From DATDPM01 sp963841995 (GTDB lineage Bacteria; Pseudomonadota; Alphaproteobacteria; DATDPM01): a stretch of 64,000 nt of DNA. The position numbers were made by a program, and so were the translations under genes. The stretch covers positions 186,001-250,000 of the forward strand of contig CAWJEX010000021.1 in the NCBI GenBank assembly GCA_963841995.1, read 5' to 3'. The notes beneath the pieces were generated by a model. It saw only the letters and a program-made list of their open reading frames with translations. It searched no databases and had not been told where the DNA came from. Of the stretch, positions 8,275-16,964 are shown piece after piece. How positions within the stretch are numbered: the first letter of the stretch is position 1; each line of letters opens with the position of its first letter.

Positions 8275-9036
8275 ATGACGGTATTTATGAGCCCCGAGGA
8301 ATTGGAAGCCCGGCTGCGCAAGATCGGCGCGGAGCGTTACCACAACCTCCATCCGTTCCACAAAATGCTGCATGGCGGCAAACTCAACAAGGGTCAGGTC
8401 CAAGCCTGGGCGCTCAACCGTTATTATTACCAGTGCATGATTCCGATCAAGGATGCGGCGCTCATGTCGCGCATCTCGGATCCGCAAGTGCGCCGGGAAT
8501 GGCGTCATCGGCTCGAAGACCATGACGGCAGCGATCAGCTCGAAGGCGGTATCGCGCGCTGGTTCAAGCTGACCGACGGCTTGGGACTCGATCGCGACTA
8601 CGTCAAATCGACGAAGGGCATTCTCCCCGCCACACGTTTTGCGGTCGACGCCTATGTCACCTTCGTCAAGGAACGGACGCCGCTCGAAGGCATGGCGTCG
8701 TCGCTGACCGAATTGTTTGCGCCCACGATTTATCGCGAGCGCATCGCCGGCATGCTGGAAAATTACGATTTCGTCAACGACGAGACGATGGCTTATTTCA
8801 AGAAACGGCTGAACCAGGCGCCGCGCGATGCGGAATATGTGCTCGAAGTCGCCAAACGCGAGGCGCGGACGCCGGAACAGCAAGAAGCCGTCTGCAACGC
8901 ATTGATCTTCAAATGCGACGTCCTGTGGACGATGCTCGATGCGCTGCATCATGCCTATGTCGAAGGACACATCCCGCCGGGCGCCTTCGTGCCGGAGGGG
9001 TTTGACAGAGGGACGGATGGAAAAGGTCGTCATTGA
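8275..9036 (+). CDS. pqqC: Pyrroloquinoline-quinone synthase PqqC
   Basis: 253 residues of the haem-oxygenase-like all-helical PqqC family, which catalyses the cofactor-free eight-electron ring closure and oxidation giving PQQ. The segments FHKMLHGGKLNKGQVQAWALNRYYYQ and REWRHRLEDHDG are characteristic. A strong GGGAGGGAG precedes the ATG. The gene overlaps pqqD by 20 bases at its 3' end, which argues for translational coupling. Length is normal for a stand-alone PqqC; in some methylotrophs PqqC and PqqD are fused, but here they are separate. Confidence 0.95.
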   Translation: MTVFMSPEELEARLRKIGAERYHNLHPFHKMLHGGKLNKGQVQAWALNRYYYQCMIPIKDAALMSRISDPQVRREWRHRLEDHDGSDQLEGGIARWFKLTDGLGLDRDYVKSTKGILPATRFAVDAYVTFVKERTPLEGMASSLTELFAPTIYRERIAGMLENYDFVNDETMAYFKKRLNQAPRDAEYVLEVAKREARTPEQQEAVCNALIFKCDVLWTMLDALHHAYVEGHIPPGAFVPEGFDRGTDGKGRH

Positions 9037-9301
9037 GGCTGCATCCGTGCCCCTGTTCCCGCGCCATGTGAAATTTCATTTCAACAAGCAGCGGGATCAA
9101 TGGGTGATTTTGGCGCCCGAAAGGTTGCTGGTCCCCGACCCGACGTCGGTTGAAATCTTGCGGATGTGCGACGGGGCCACGAGCGTGAGGGGAATCGTGG
9201 GAAAGCTGGTTGAAAAATACAACGCACCCCACGATGTAATTTTAAAGGACGTGATGGCGATGCTTCAGGATCTCGCGGATAAAGGATTTTTGACGACATG
9301 A
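9017..9301 (+). CDS. pqqD: PQQ biosynthesis peptide chaperone PqqD
   Basis: 94 residues. PqqD (RRE-type fold) binds the PqqA peptide and presents it to the radical-SAM enzyme PqqE. Typical features are PRHVKFHFNKQRDQWVILAPER, the central S-x-x-EIL-x-x-C-DG motif and the C-terminal LADKGFL. The start chosen is the ATG at 9017 with GGACGG just upstream, inside the pqqC reading frame. The stop overlaps the pqqE start (ATGA at 9298-9301). This short ORF is hidden in a longer open frame that begins at 8939, whose first 26 codons are not PqqD-like. Confidence 0.93.
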   Translation: MEKVVIEAASVPLFPRHVKFHFNKQRDQWVILAPERLLVPDPTSVEILRMCDGATSVRGIVGKLVEKYNAPHDVILKDVMAMLQDLADKGFLTT

Positions 9302-10428
9302 GCATGACGACTGAAGTGCAGGAAGCCCCGAAAGCGGCGTCGAAGCCGAAGGTCCAGGCACCTTTGGCCGTTCTGGCGGAGCTGTCGCATCGCTGCCCGC
9401 TGCAATGCCCCTATTGCTCCAACCCGGTAAATCTGGAGCGGTCGAGCAATGAGCTCGATACCGCGTCCTGGTGCCGCATCATGGACGAGGCGGCGGCGAT
9501 GGGCGTGCATCAAATCCATTTCTCCGGCGGCGAGCCCACGGTACGCAAGGATCTCGAAGATCTGACCAAGCACGCCAGCGACATCGGGCTTTATACCAAT
9601 CTTATCACTTCGGCCGTGCTGTTGACCGAAGAGCGGGTGAATAAGCTGGCCGATCTGGGAATGAATCATATTCAGATCAGCTTCCAGGATTCGGAAGAGC
9701 TGAACGCCGACCGGATCGGCGGTTTCAAGGGCGGCCATAAGAAGAAGATCGAAGTCGCCCATTGGGTGCGCGAAGCGGGTCTGCCGCTCACCGTCAATGC
9801 GGTGATGCATCGCCAGAATTTGCATCATCTCGAAGACGTCATCGAATTGGCGATGGATCTCGACGCCGAGCGCTTGGAAGTGGCGCAGGTTCAATATTAC
9901 GGCTGGGCGCTGAAGAACCGCGCCGCCTTCATGCCGACCTATGAGCAATTGTCTTGGGCAACCGAAGTGGTGGAAAAGGCGCGGGCCCGGCTTAAGGGCA
10001 CCCTCGTCATCGATTACGTCGTGCCCGATTATTACGCCCGGCGCCCGAAGGTCTGTATGGGCGGCTGGGGTCGTCGTTTCATCAATATCAATCCCGCCGG
10101 CTTGGTTCTTCCCTGCCACGCGGCGGAAAGCATTCCGTCGTTGAAATTCGATTCGGTGCGGGATCACAGCCTGCAATGGGTCTGGGAAAACTCGGAGGCC
10201 TTCAACAAATTCCGCGGTACCGACTGGATGCCGGAGCCCTGCCGTTCGTGCGATCGCAAGGAAATCGATTGGGGCGGCTGCCGCTGCCAGGCCTTCGCCT
10301 TGACCGGCGATGAAATCGCGACCGATCCGGCCTGTGAGCTGTCGCCGCGCCATGAGGAGATTTTCGGGATCGCCGCCCACGAGGCCCAGGAAGCGCCTCC
10401 ACCCTTCGTCTATCGCCGGATTGGGTGA
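9298..10428 (+). CDS. pqqE: PqqA peptide cyclase PqqE (radical SAM/SPASM)
   Basis: 376 residues. The radical-SAM cluster motif is CPLQCPYC (about residues 38-45). A SAM-binding GGEP follows near residue 80. A C-terminal SPASM region contains CMGGWGRRF, CHAAESIP and CRSCDRKEIDWGGCRCQ for the auxiliary clusters. PqqE forms the C-C bond between Glu and Tyr of PqqA. It is the last gene of pqqABCDE and is followed by a strong bidirectional hairpin terminator. The frame is intact, in contrast to pqqA, its substrate. Confidence 0.96.
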   Translation: MSMTTEVQEAPKAASKPKVQAPLAVLAELSHRCPLQCPYCSNPVNLERSSNELDTASWCRIMDEAAAMGVHQIHFSGGEPTVRKDLEDLTKHASDIGLYTNLITSAVLLTEERVNKLADLGMNHIQISFQDSEELNADRIGGFKGGHKKKIEVAHWVREAGLPLTVNAVMHRQNLHHLEDVIELAMDLDAERLEVAQVQYYGWALKNRAAFMPTYEQLSWATEVVEKARARLKGTLVIDYVVPDYYARRPKVCMGGWGRRFININPAGLVLPCHAAESIPSLKFDSVRDHSLQWVWENSEAFNKFRGTDWMPEPCRSCDRKEIDWGGCRCQAFALTGDEIATDPACELSPRHEEIFGIAAHEAQEAPPPFVYRRIG

Positions 10429-10461
10429 GCGCCGGCAAAACTGGAATAGGCCCAAACCAAT

Positions 10462-10489
10462 AAAAAGGCCCGCAATTCGCGGGCCTTTT
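10462..10489. terminator. Bidirectional rho-independent terminator, pqqE / xoxJ
   Basis: Arms GGCCCGC (10467-10473) and GCGGGCC (10479-10485) enclose the loop AATTC. An A5 run precedes and a T4 run follows, so the hairpin works for the rightward pqq operon and for the leftward xoxG-xoxJ transcript. Confidence 0.85.
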
Positions 10490-10525
10490 CGTTTTATTCC
10501 CGCGGCAACTTATTTTACCCGCTTC

Positions 10526-11521
10526 CTATTTTGGAGATGCCTCACCGGCCGCGGGTTTCGCCCCGTCTTTCTCGGGTGCCGCCGCGTTGCTCTCGCCGGC
10601 GCTTGGCTTCTGCGGCGCCGATCCGGCGGCAACCGGCGGGCCTACCATGTTCAGGACCGGCACCCCGTAAGATTTGAGGATCTCGTTGATCTGAGGCTGG
10701 GTTTTGCGGATCGCATCGTTCAGCTCGCGTTTCCAATCGTTTTCGCCGTGGCGGACACCCATGGTCATAAGGTAATCCATCCGGCCGCCCGGCCGCTTGG
10801 CGTTCTCGAGCGGAATCATGACGACGTCGACCTTCTCCTTTTTCGCCCAATAGGAGACGGTGGGCCCGGCCATCAGCGCGACGTCGATCACTTTGTTCTT
10901 GAGGTCTTCAAGCATCTGGTCCGGAACGGGCTGAATTTGAACGTCATTGCGCAGGCTATAGCCGGTCATGCTGTTGAGCAGATTGTTCTCCTCCATCAAG
11001 AAATTGGTCACGGTCCCCGCAACGACGCCGATCTTAAGTTTCTTCATCGCCGGGTCGGTGATCGACGTCGCCTTGATCCCGGAATCCTTGCGATAAACCA
11101 TCACATAATTCATCCGGTAATAGGGATTGGTATTGAGAACGGACGCCGCGCCGGCGGGAATTCCAATGACGACGTCGCAAACCTTGGTGTTCAGCGTGGT
11201 GACGAGAAAGGCGGGACCGAGCGGCGCCCATGTGTAAAGCAGCGGCCGGTTCATCTGCTTGGCGAGAAGCTCGGCGATCTTGTTTTCGAACCCCGCGCCC
11301 TTCTCGCTTGAATAGGGGAGATTGTCCGGATCGGCGCACACCCGGAAATGAGAGGGATCTACCGCTTCGATGCTGGTGGTGGCAAACGCCGCGCTGGCGG
11401 CAGACAGCAGGGCAACGACAAAAGCGGCGCTGCCGGAAAAAAGACAGTGCCGCTTTGGTGTCCGCAATGTTAGGCAACGGAACAGTTTCTTGAACGGAGA
11501 CAATTCTGTCAATCGGAACAA
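10526..11521 (-). CDS. xoxJ: XoxJ-like periplasmic solute-binding protein
   Basis: About 330 residues. It belongs to the family of quinoprotein-dehydrogenase-associated ABC-type binding proteins (XoxJ/MxaJ), thought to help activate or mature methanol dehydrogenase. The mature start FRVCADPDNLPYSSEKGAGFENKIAELLAK and RPLLYTWAPLGPAF are typical. The N-terminus contains a long charged stretch before the hydrophobic core (FSGSAAFVVALLSAASAAFA). No ATG is available; the TTG at 11521 has AGGAG seven bases upstream and is the best start. The C-terminal 40 residues are Ala/Pro/Lys-rich. It follows xoxG by 10 bases. Confidence 0.85.
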   Translation of the reverse strand: MFRLTELSPFKKLFRCLTLRTPKRHCLFSGSAAFVVALLSAASAAFATTSIEAVDPSHFRVCADPDNLPYSSEKGAGFENKIAELLAKQMNRPLLYTWAPLGPAFLVTTLNTKVCDVVIGIPAGAASVLNTNPYYRMNYVMVYRKDSGIKATSITDPAMKKLKIGVVAGTVTNFLMEENNLLNSMTGYSLRNDVQIQPVPDQMLEDLKNKVIDVALMAGPTVSYWAKKEKVDVVMIPLENAKRPGGRMDYLMTMGVRHGENDWKRELNDAIRKTQPQINEILKSYGVPVLNMVGPPVAAGSAPQKPSAGESNAAAPEKDGAKPAAGEASPK

Positions 11522-11531
11522 GGGCAAACTC

Positions 11532-12108
11532 CTACTCTGGCGGTTTCACCGTCCCCCGACCGGCGCGAATACGTGACTCCTTCGGACCCTCCCAATCGGG
11601 CACTCCGGCTTCAAGAGCGCCGTCGGCGCGGGCCTTGAGGTACTGATAGAGCGAGTCGATGTATTTGACGATCGTCGGATTCTCGCCAAAAGAGGGCATG
11701 GCGTTGTTCGATACCGGCGTGATGTTCTCGCGGCCGTTCATGATCGTGCTTACGAAATCTTCGTAAGACAGGTATTTCAGAGAATCGATCAAGCGGGGCG
11801 CAAAGGAGCTGCCGCGCGCCTCCGGGCCGTGACAGACGTAGCAAATGCTGTGGTACATGTTGTAGCCGCGGTACACCGCGAAATTGAATTTCCCATCGGG
11901 GAATTTCTTGTAGGGCACGTCGGTGTTGAGCTTGACGCCCTTTGGCACCGCATTATCCGCCGGTGTCGTCTGGGCGTTGCCTTGATCGGCCGCCGGGGGC
12001 ATCCGCGGCAAAAACGATTTCCGGACCAAGGGCTGAAGCCGCAACCGCACCGATGACAATGACCGCGGCGGACAGTCGCCCCTCGGTCCATGCCCATCTC
12101 CTGAACAC
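11532..12108 (-). CDS. xoxG: XoxG c-type cytochrome, frameshifted in signal region
   Basis: XoxG is the periplasmic monohaem cytochrome that takes electrons from XoxF. The mature part has one CYVCH haem motif and the later AMPSF segment with the likely Met ligand. A GTG at 12108 with GGGAGG nine bases upstream opens a proper signal peptide (RLSAAVIVIGAVAASALG...VFAADAP), but in a different frame from the mature protein. Dropping one base of the G5 run at 11995-11999 (C5 on the coding strand) joins them as FAADAPAADQGNAQ, giving 191 residues. As written, the mature frame has only an internal ATG (MPPAAD) and no export signal. Confidence 0.85.
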
Positions 12109-12235
12109 GATTGGTATCCTCCCAATTTATTATGCCTATTTTGTGGGGGAACTTATAGCGGAAGGGCCTAGCCGCAACAACGGAAAAACCGCGGTAGACT
12201 GGCCCCTTTGGCTCGGATCGACGATCGAAAGGGCC

Positions 12236-12271
12236 AAAAAAAAGCCCGGCATCCTTTTGGGATGCCGGGCT
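12236..12271 (-). terminator. Rho-independent terminator of xoxF
   Basis: AGCCCGGCATCC (12243-12254), loop, GGGATGCCGGGCT (12259-12271). On the minus strand the hairpin is followed by eight U (A8 at 12236-12243). It lies between xoxF and xoxG, so xoxF ends its own transcript and xoxG-xoxJ depend on readthrough or a promoter in 12109-12235. Confidence 0.9.
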
Positions 12272-12288
12272 CTTACTGAGGTTAAGAT

Positions 12289-14172
12289 TTACGGAAGCTG
12301 GAAGACGGTCAGGGTACCGCCGAGACGGGTGTACTCATAGAGACCGGCATAACCGCCGATCGCACCGAGGCCGCCGGTGGCGTCCTTGCCCCTCGCATCA
12401 GTTTCAGCGATGCCGAGGGCGAGGTTGATACCAGCCCAACCGCCGACGCCTGAGAAGACGCCGAGTTGTTCCTTGCCACCATGGCTCCATGCATTGGTGT
12501 TGCCGATGATGCCGGACGGGCTCTTGAACTTCCACAACAGCTTGCCGCTCGAAGCGTCGACGGCCTTCTCATACCCATCGAGGGTACCGTAGAAGACAAC
12601 GTCGCCAGCCGTGGCGAGAGCGCCGGCCCAAGCCGAGAACTTCTCGGGGTCGGACCAAACGATCTTACCCTTGGCGCCATCCCAAGCGAGGAAGTTGCCC
12701 ATGTTCGTGGTGCCATCGCCCGTGACCTTGCCGGCCGGGAACATTGCCAAGCGCGCATTCACATATGCATCGCCAGGCGAGTACTCGTTACCGCCGCCGG
12801 TGTAGGACAGGGGCTGATAGTCCATGCAAACATGGTTGGACGGCACATAGAACAGGTTGGTCTTGGGCGAGTAAGCCGCAGGCTGCTCGTCCTTGCTGCC
12901 CAACGCTGCCGGGCAGATATTCGTGTAATTGACGTCTTCCCCCTTCGAACCAGGGGCAAACGCCTGCACGACTTCCGGACGGCCAGTCTTCATGTCGATT
13001 TTGGTGGCCCAATTCACCGCCGGATCATACTTCTCGGCGACGAGCAGCGAGCCATCGGCACGGTCGAGCGTGTAGGCGAAGCCGTTACGATTAAAGTGAG
13101 TGATCGCCTTGACCGCCTTACCGCCAATGTTCTGGTCGGTGAGGATCATTTCGTTGATGCCATCATAGTCCCACTGGTCGTGCGGGGTCATTTGATAGAG
13201 CCAACGGGCCATGCCGGTGTCCGGGTTGCGAGCGTTCATGGTCATCGCCCACTTGTTGTCGCCGGGACGCACGACCGGGTTCCACGTGCTCGGGTTGCCC
13301 GTACCAAAATAGAAGAGATTCAGATCCGGATCCCACGCCCAATAGCCCCAGATCGAACCGCCGCCGATTTCCCAGGCATTGCCTTCCCAGGTCTTCAGGC
13401 TGCTGTCCTTGCCGACCGGCTTGCCGAGCTCGGTGGTCTTGTCCGGATCGACAAGGATGTCGGAGTCCGGGCCCATCGAGTAAGCACGCCACACGCGCTT
13501 GCCGGTCTTCATGTCATAGGCGGTCATGTTGCAACGAACGCCGAATTCCGCGCCGGAGCAGCCAACCATAACCTTGTCATTGATGACCATCGGCGCACCC
13601 GTGCCGGTGGAAGCGGAAATGCCCCGCTTGCCTTTGCCGGAGTCCATGTTTTGGACATGCCAGACTTCTTTGCCGGTCTTGGCATCGAGAGCGATCAGGG
13701 TGGTGTCGGCGACGTGAACGAAGATCTTGCCGTCGGCATATTGAGCGCCGCGATTGACGTTATCGCAGCACATCACCGAGACGACGCGACCTTCGGTCTC
13801 ACCCGACGGATACTTGCCGCCCTTAACCGGGTCGTATTCCCAGATGATGCGGCCGTTGTCGTTGAGGTCGAGGGCGTACACTATGTTCGGAATCGCCGAC
13901 ACGATGTACATCGTGTCGCCGATCACGAGCGGGCCGCCTTCATGGCCGCGCAACACGCCGGTCGAGAACTGCCAGGCGACGCCCAGATTGGCGACGTTGC
14001 CCTTGTTGATTTGATCCAACGCAGTGTAGCGCCAGCCGGAGTAATTGCCCGACTGCTGCGACCACTGATTGGGATCAGCCTGGAGCTTCAACAGTTCTTG
14101 GTTGGCGAGCGCCATGCCCGGCAACGCAACAACGGCTGTCGCAGCCAGTAAAGCTTTAAACGAAATTTTCAT
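12289..14172 (-). CDS. xoxF: Lanthanide-dependent methanol dehydrogenase XoxF
   Basis: 627-residue PQQ-dependent methanol dehydrogenase, periplasmic, oxidising methanol to formaldehyde (or further). The signal peptide is MKISFKALLAATAVVALPGMALA. The adjacent-cysteine disulfide (VMCCDN) contacts PQQ. The motif WDYDGINE contains Asp335 (catalytic) and Asp337; the second Asp, which replaces Ala in calcium MxaF, is diagnostic for lanthanide coordination. Tryptophan-rich propeller blades run throughout. Start chosen at the ATG with GGAGG nine bases upstream; a GTG at 14190 is less likely. The gene has its own terminator. A single-gene XoxF with G and J and no MxaFI nearby suggests rare-earth-dependent methanol growth. 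Confidence 0.97.
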   Translation of the reverse strand: MKISFKALLAATAVVALPGMALANQELLKLQADPNQWSQQSGNYSGWRYTALDQINKGNVANLGVAWQFSTGVLRGHEGGPLVIGDTMYIVSAIPNIVYALDLNDNGRIIWEYDPVKGGKYPSGETEGRVVSVMCCDNVNRGAQYADGKIFVHVADTTLIALDAKTGKEVWHVQNMDSGKGKRGISASTGTGAPMVINDKVMVGCSGAEFGVRCNMTAYDMKTGKRVWRAYSMGPDSDILVDPDKTTELGKPVGKDSSLKTWEGNAWEIGGGSIWGYWAWDPDLNLFYFGTGNPSTWNPVVRPGDNKWAMTMNARNPDTGMARWLYQMTPHDQWDYDGINEMILTDQNIGGKAVKAITHFNRNGFAYTLDRADGSLLVAEKYDPAVNWATKIDMKTGRPEVVQAFAPGSKGEDVNYTNICPAALGSKDEQPAAYSPKTNLFYVPSNHVCMDYQPLSYTGGGNEYSPGDAYVNARLAMFPAGKVTGDGTTNMGNFLAWDGAKGKIVWSDPEKFSAWAGALATAGDVVFYGTLDGYEKAVDASSGKLLWKFKSPSGIIGNTNAWSHGGKEQLGVFSGVGGWAGINLALGIAETDARGKDATGGLGAIGGYAGLYEYTRLGGTLTVFQLP

Positions 14173-14190
14173 GTGGTCATTCCTCCCCAC

Positions 14191-14906
14191 TAGGTTGTTG
14201 TCTTCCGGAAGACGGAAAACTTACTGGGGCTGTGCCCAGCCATTCGACTCGTTGCAAAGCAGGACTTTCATTCCTCGCGCCGCGGTGAGCAACGCGAAGA
14301 GACGCAAGCTAGTTACACTGCAAGAGAAGCACGACTTAGCCTACACAACCCGGGCGCATGATAAGGGCCTTCGTGAAACGGGGTCAAGATTCTTTTGTTT
14401 CACGATTATTATGAAGGCGCGGAAATCCAAGGCGTACGCATGATATAAGTTCATTCGATACGACAATGGCAAATTGCGGCATAACGGTTGACCAAATTGC
14501 CGTCGCGATGAGTCCGGATGCTCAAGTAGAGTGCCCTTTTAAAGCGCTTTCGTGCATTTCTGGCGGCGGCAATTTCCGCTGCAGCGCACAACGAAATGCG
14601 ACGCGCAAGACACTCGGTCCAAATTCATGGCTATTATTTGATTACGGTGCCACCCAAGACCAAACGGCGGCGAAATCTTTGATATATTTTGATCGATTCT
14701 TACATCGCTTCGCGCTAACTGATGTGGGATCCGCCCGTTTTGTTCGCATTCGCAATTGCACGATCGACCGACGCCACAGAAATTTGCGACGAGGGGCAAT
14801 TTGGGCGGTTCATGAGTATTTGCGTAATGCAATTTGATGCGTCATATGTGCAATGCACAATAAGTCCAACTGCAATGGTGCAGTGCGATAAATCGGCAGC
14901 GTCGCG
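14191..14906. other. Intergenic region upstream of xoxF and the zinc hydrolase, with two palindromes
   Basis: 716 bases, visibly richer in A/T than the flanking genes and without a convincing gene; small open frames here show no family features. Two perfect inverted repeats lie close to the rightward gene: TGTGC-AAT-GCACA (14847-14859) and ACTGCA-ATGG-TGCAGT (14869-14884). The stretch must carry the divergent promoters for xoxF (left) and the relay operon (right). I cannot place the -35/-10 elements with confidence. Confidence 0.5.
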
Positions 14907-15848
14907 ATGCTAAGCCGCGCCATCTCCACCATCCTCCTCATGATTGGGGTCGTGTTGACCTTGCACGGCCCGCTGGTTGCGGCAGAGCCTCTGCCGATCA
15001 CGGAAATTGCTCCTGGGATATTCGTGCATAAGGGCGCTTATGAAGACGTCAACCCCCACAACCGGGGCGATATTTCCAACATCGGTTTTATCGTCGGAGA
15101 ACAGGGGGTGGCGGTTATCGATACCGGCAATGCCCGGTGGCTCGGCGATGACTTGCGCGCGGCGATCAAAGCCAAAACGAGTCTTCCCATTGCCTACGTC
15201 ATCAACACCCACGCCCATCCCGACCATATTTTCGGGAATGCGGCGTTCAAAGACGACAAGCCGGAATTCGTCGGCCATGCGAGACTCGAAGCGGAGATGC
15301 GCACTAAAGCGCCCTATTACTTGCAGACATTGAAAACATTCGTCGGCGAAGCCGCCACCGAGGGCATCGAAATCATCCCGCCGACCAGAACGGTAAACCC
15401 GGGTGAGGCAATCACTCTCGATTTAGGCGGGCGAACGCTCACCATTACCGGCTATCCGACCGCCCACAGCCAAAGCGATGTCACGGTGCTCGACGACAAG
15501 ACCCAAACTTTGTGGACCGGCGATTTACTGTTCGTTGATCGGGTGCCGGCCATCGATGGCAGCATTCTCGGCTGGGAAAAGGCTATCGCTGAGCTGAAAA
15601 AGATCCCGGCTGCCCGGGCCGTGCCGGGACATGGGCCGGCCGTCGTTCCCTGGCCGCAATCCCTGTCCGGGGAAGAACGGTATTTCGGTCTTCTGCTCAG
15701 GGACATCCGCGCCATTCAAAAGGCGCATGGAAAGATCGAAGACGCAACGAAAACCGCGGGAACCGAAGACAAGGATCGCTGGGCCTTGTTCGACGAGTAC
15801 AATGCGCGCAACGTAACAGCGGCCTTTGTCGAGCTCGAATGGGAATAA
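14907..15848 (+). CDS. Quinoprotein relay system zinc metallohydrolase
   Basis: 313-residue exported metallo-beta-lactamase-fold protein. It has a signal peptide (ISTILLMIGVVLTLHGPLVAAE) and the zinc ligands THAHPDH (HxHxDH, about residues 98-103), followed by TAHSQSD, TGDLLF and PGHG. It resembles the SoxH-related hydrolases annotated as 'quinoprotein relay system zinc metallohydrolase', found next to PQQ dehydrogenases. It is followed by the SoxYZ-like carrier gene, a pairing known from these relay loci. The substrate is unknown. It may hydrolyse a thioester- or disulfide-linked adduct on the carrier (inference). Confidence 0.8.
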   Translation: MLSRAISTILLMIGVVLTLHGPLVAAEPLPITEIAPGIFVHKGAYEDVNPHNRGDISNIGFIVGEQGVAVIDTGNARWLGDDLRAAIKAKTSLPIAYVINTHAHPDHIFGNAAFKDDKPEFVGHARLEAEMRTKAPYYLQTLKTFVGEAATEGIEIIPPTRTVNPGEAITLDLGGRTLTITGYPTAHSQSDVTVLDDKTQTLWTGDLLFVDRVPAIDGSILGWEKAIAELKKIPAARAVPGHGPAVVPWPQSLSGEERYFGLLLRDIRAIQKAHGKIEDATKTAGTEDKDRWALFDEYNARNVTAAFVELEWE

Positions 15849-15996
15849 GGCTCACCATAACGTGATGCAATGTGATGCCGAAAAAGTGGGGGGGGCCTTG
15901 ACCCGCGCTATTTTCCCCCTAAATTCCTGTACAAATCCCAAGCGAGGCGGCTTAGACCCTGAAATGGGGCGCCGCCGGCATTTTCAGGAGAGATCG

Positions 15997-16866
15997 ATGC
16001 ACCCCAAGGCAAAGAGGTTTTTAGCGTTGGGCGCCGTCGTTTTCGGCGTCGCGAGCATGATGAGTGGCGTTTCACGCGCCGACATGTGGGACAATCAGCG
16101 CACGGAATCCCAGGAGGTCGTCAAAGGTGATACCGGCAGCTGGGACAACATCAGGAAAGGCCTGTTCGCGGATAAAGAGATTGCCGACGGCACCGGCGTT
16201 ATCAATTTCGAAGCGCCGCCGCGGGTTACCGATGCCGCTTTTATCCCGCTCACGATCGGTGCGGCAAAACCGCAGACCGCGGATCACTTCATCAAGAATA
16301 TCTATCTCGTGATCGACGAAAATCCGTCGCCGGTTGCCGCGGTGTTTCATCTGTCGCCGGACAGTAGTCTTGCGAATATTTCAACCCGGGTGCGGATCGA
16401 CAAATACACCTATGTTCGCGCCATCGCCGAAACCAATGACGGCAAGCTCTATATGGCGAAAAGTTTCCTGAAAGCGGCGGGTGGCTGCTCGGCGCCGACC
16501 ATGAGCGATAACGACGAGGCGCGGGCGCGGATCGGCAAAATGAAAATGAATTTCGTCAAGGCGGCATCTAACGGCCAACCGGGCGAGGCGCAAATTTTGG
16601 TCAGCCATCCGAATTACACCGGCTTCCAATACGATCAGATCGAGCGGCGCGAAATTCCTGCCGATTACGTCTCTTCAATCGAAGTGACCTATGGCTCCTC
16701 GAAGGTCTTCAGCGTCGATTCCGGAATTTCGATCAGCGAGAATCCGAGTTTCTTTTTCAATTATAAGGACCAGGGGCCCGCGGAGATGAAGGCGACGGCG
16801 AAAGATTCGGAAGGCCGCGTCTTCGAAAAGTCTTGGCCGGTCGGCAAGAGCGACGTGAACGGCTAA
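15997..16866 (+). CDS. Quinoprotein dehydrogenase-associated SoxYZ-like carrier protein
   Basis: 289 residues. After signal peptide ...SMMSGVSRA comes a SoxY-like N-terminal half that includes AAGGCSAPT; the Cys of GGC corresponds to the substrate-carrying Cys of SoxY. A SoxZ-like C-terminal half follows (beta-rich, ending ...VFEKSWPVG). This fused form is the known 'quinoprotein dehydrogenase-associated SoxYZ-like carrier'. CAGGAG precedes the ATG at 15997. It probably works with the zinc hydrolase encoded upstream. The chemistry in methanol oxidation is not established. A strong terminator follows. Confidence 0.8.
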   Translation: MHPKAKRFLALGAVVFGVASMMSGVSRADMWDNQRTESQEVVKGDTGSWDNIRKGLFADKEIADGTGVINFEAPPRVTDAAFIPLTIGAAKPQTADHFIKNIYLVIDENPSPVAAVFHLSPDSSLANISTRVRIDKYTYVRAIAETNDGKLYMAKSFLKAAGGCSAPTMSDNDEARARIGKMKMNFVKAASNGQPGEAQILVSHPNYTGFQYDQIERREIPADYVSSIEVTYGSSKVFSVDSGISISENPSFFFNYKDQGPAEMKATAKDSEGRVFEKSWPVGKSDVNG

Positions 16867-16907
16867 GCCTCGCTCCAGACCTCCCGGCCCCAAGCCGGGG
16901 CCGCAAA

Positions 16908-16946
16908 AACGAATCGGGGCGCCTTTGCGGGCGCCCCGATTTCTTG
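16908..16946. terminator. Bidirectional terminator between convergent genes
   Basis: A perfect 12-bp stem AATCGGGGCGCC (16912-16923) / GGCGCCCCGATT (16930-16941) with a 6-base loop. An A5 run lies to the left and TTTCTT to the right, serving the SoxYZ-like gene and the leftward gene at 16965. Confidence 0.85.
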
Positions 16947-16964
16947 TCGCCGCGTTTCAGCGGT

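Noticed and set aside
12466..14151. 561-codon open frame antisense to xoxF
   Set aside because: It mirrors the codon bias of xoxF, has no family features and no ribosome site. A shadow of a strongly biased gene.
14466..14837. 123-codon frame upstream of the relay genes
   Set aside because: No domain, no ribosome site, mixed codon use. Treated as intergenic.
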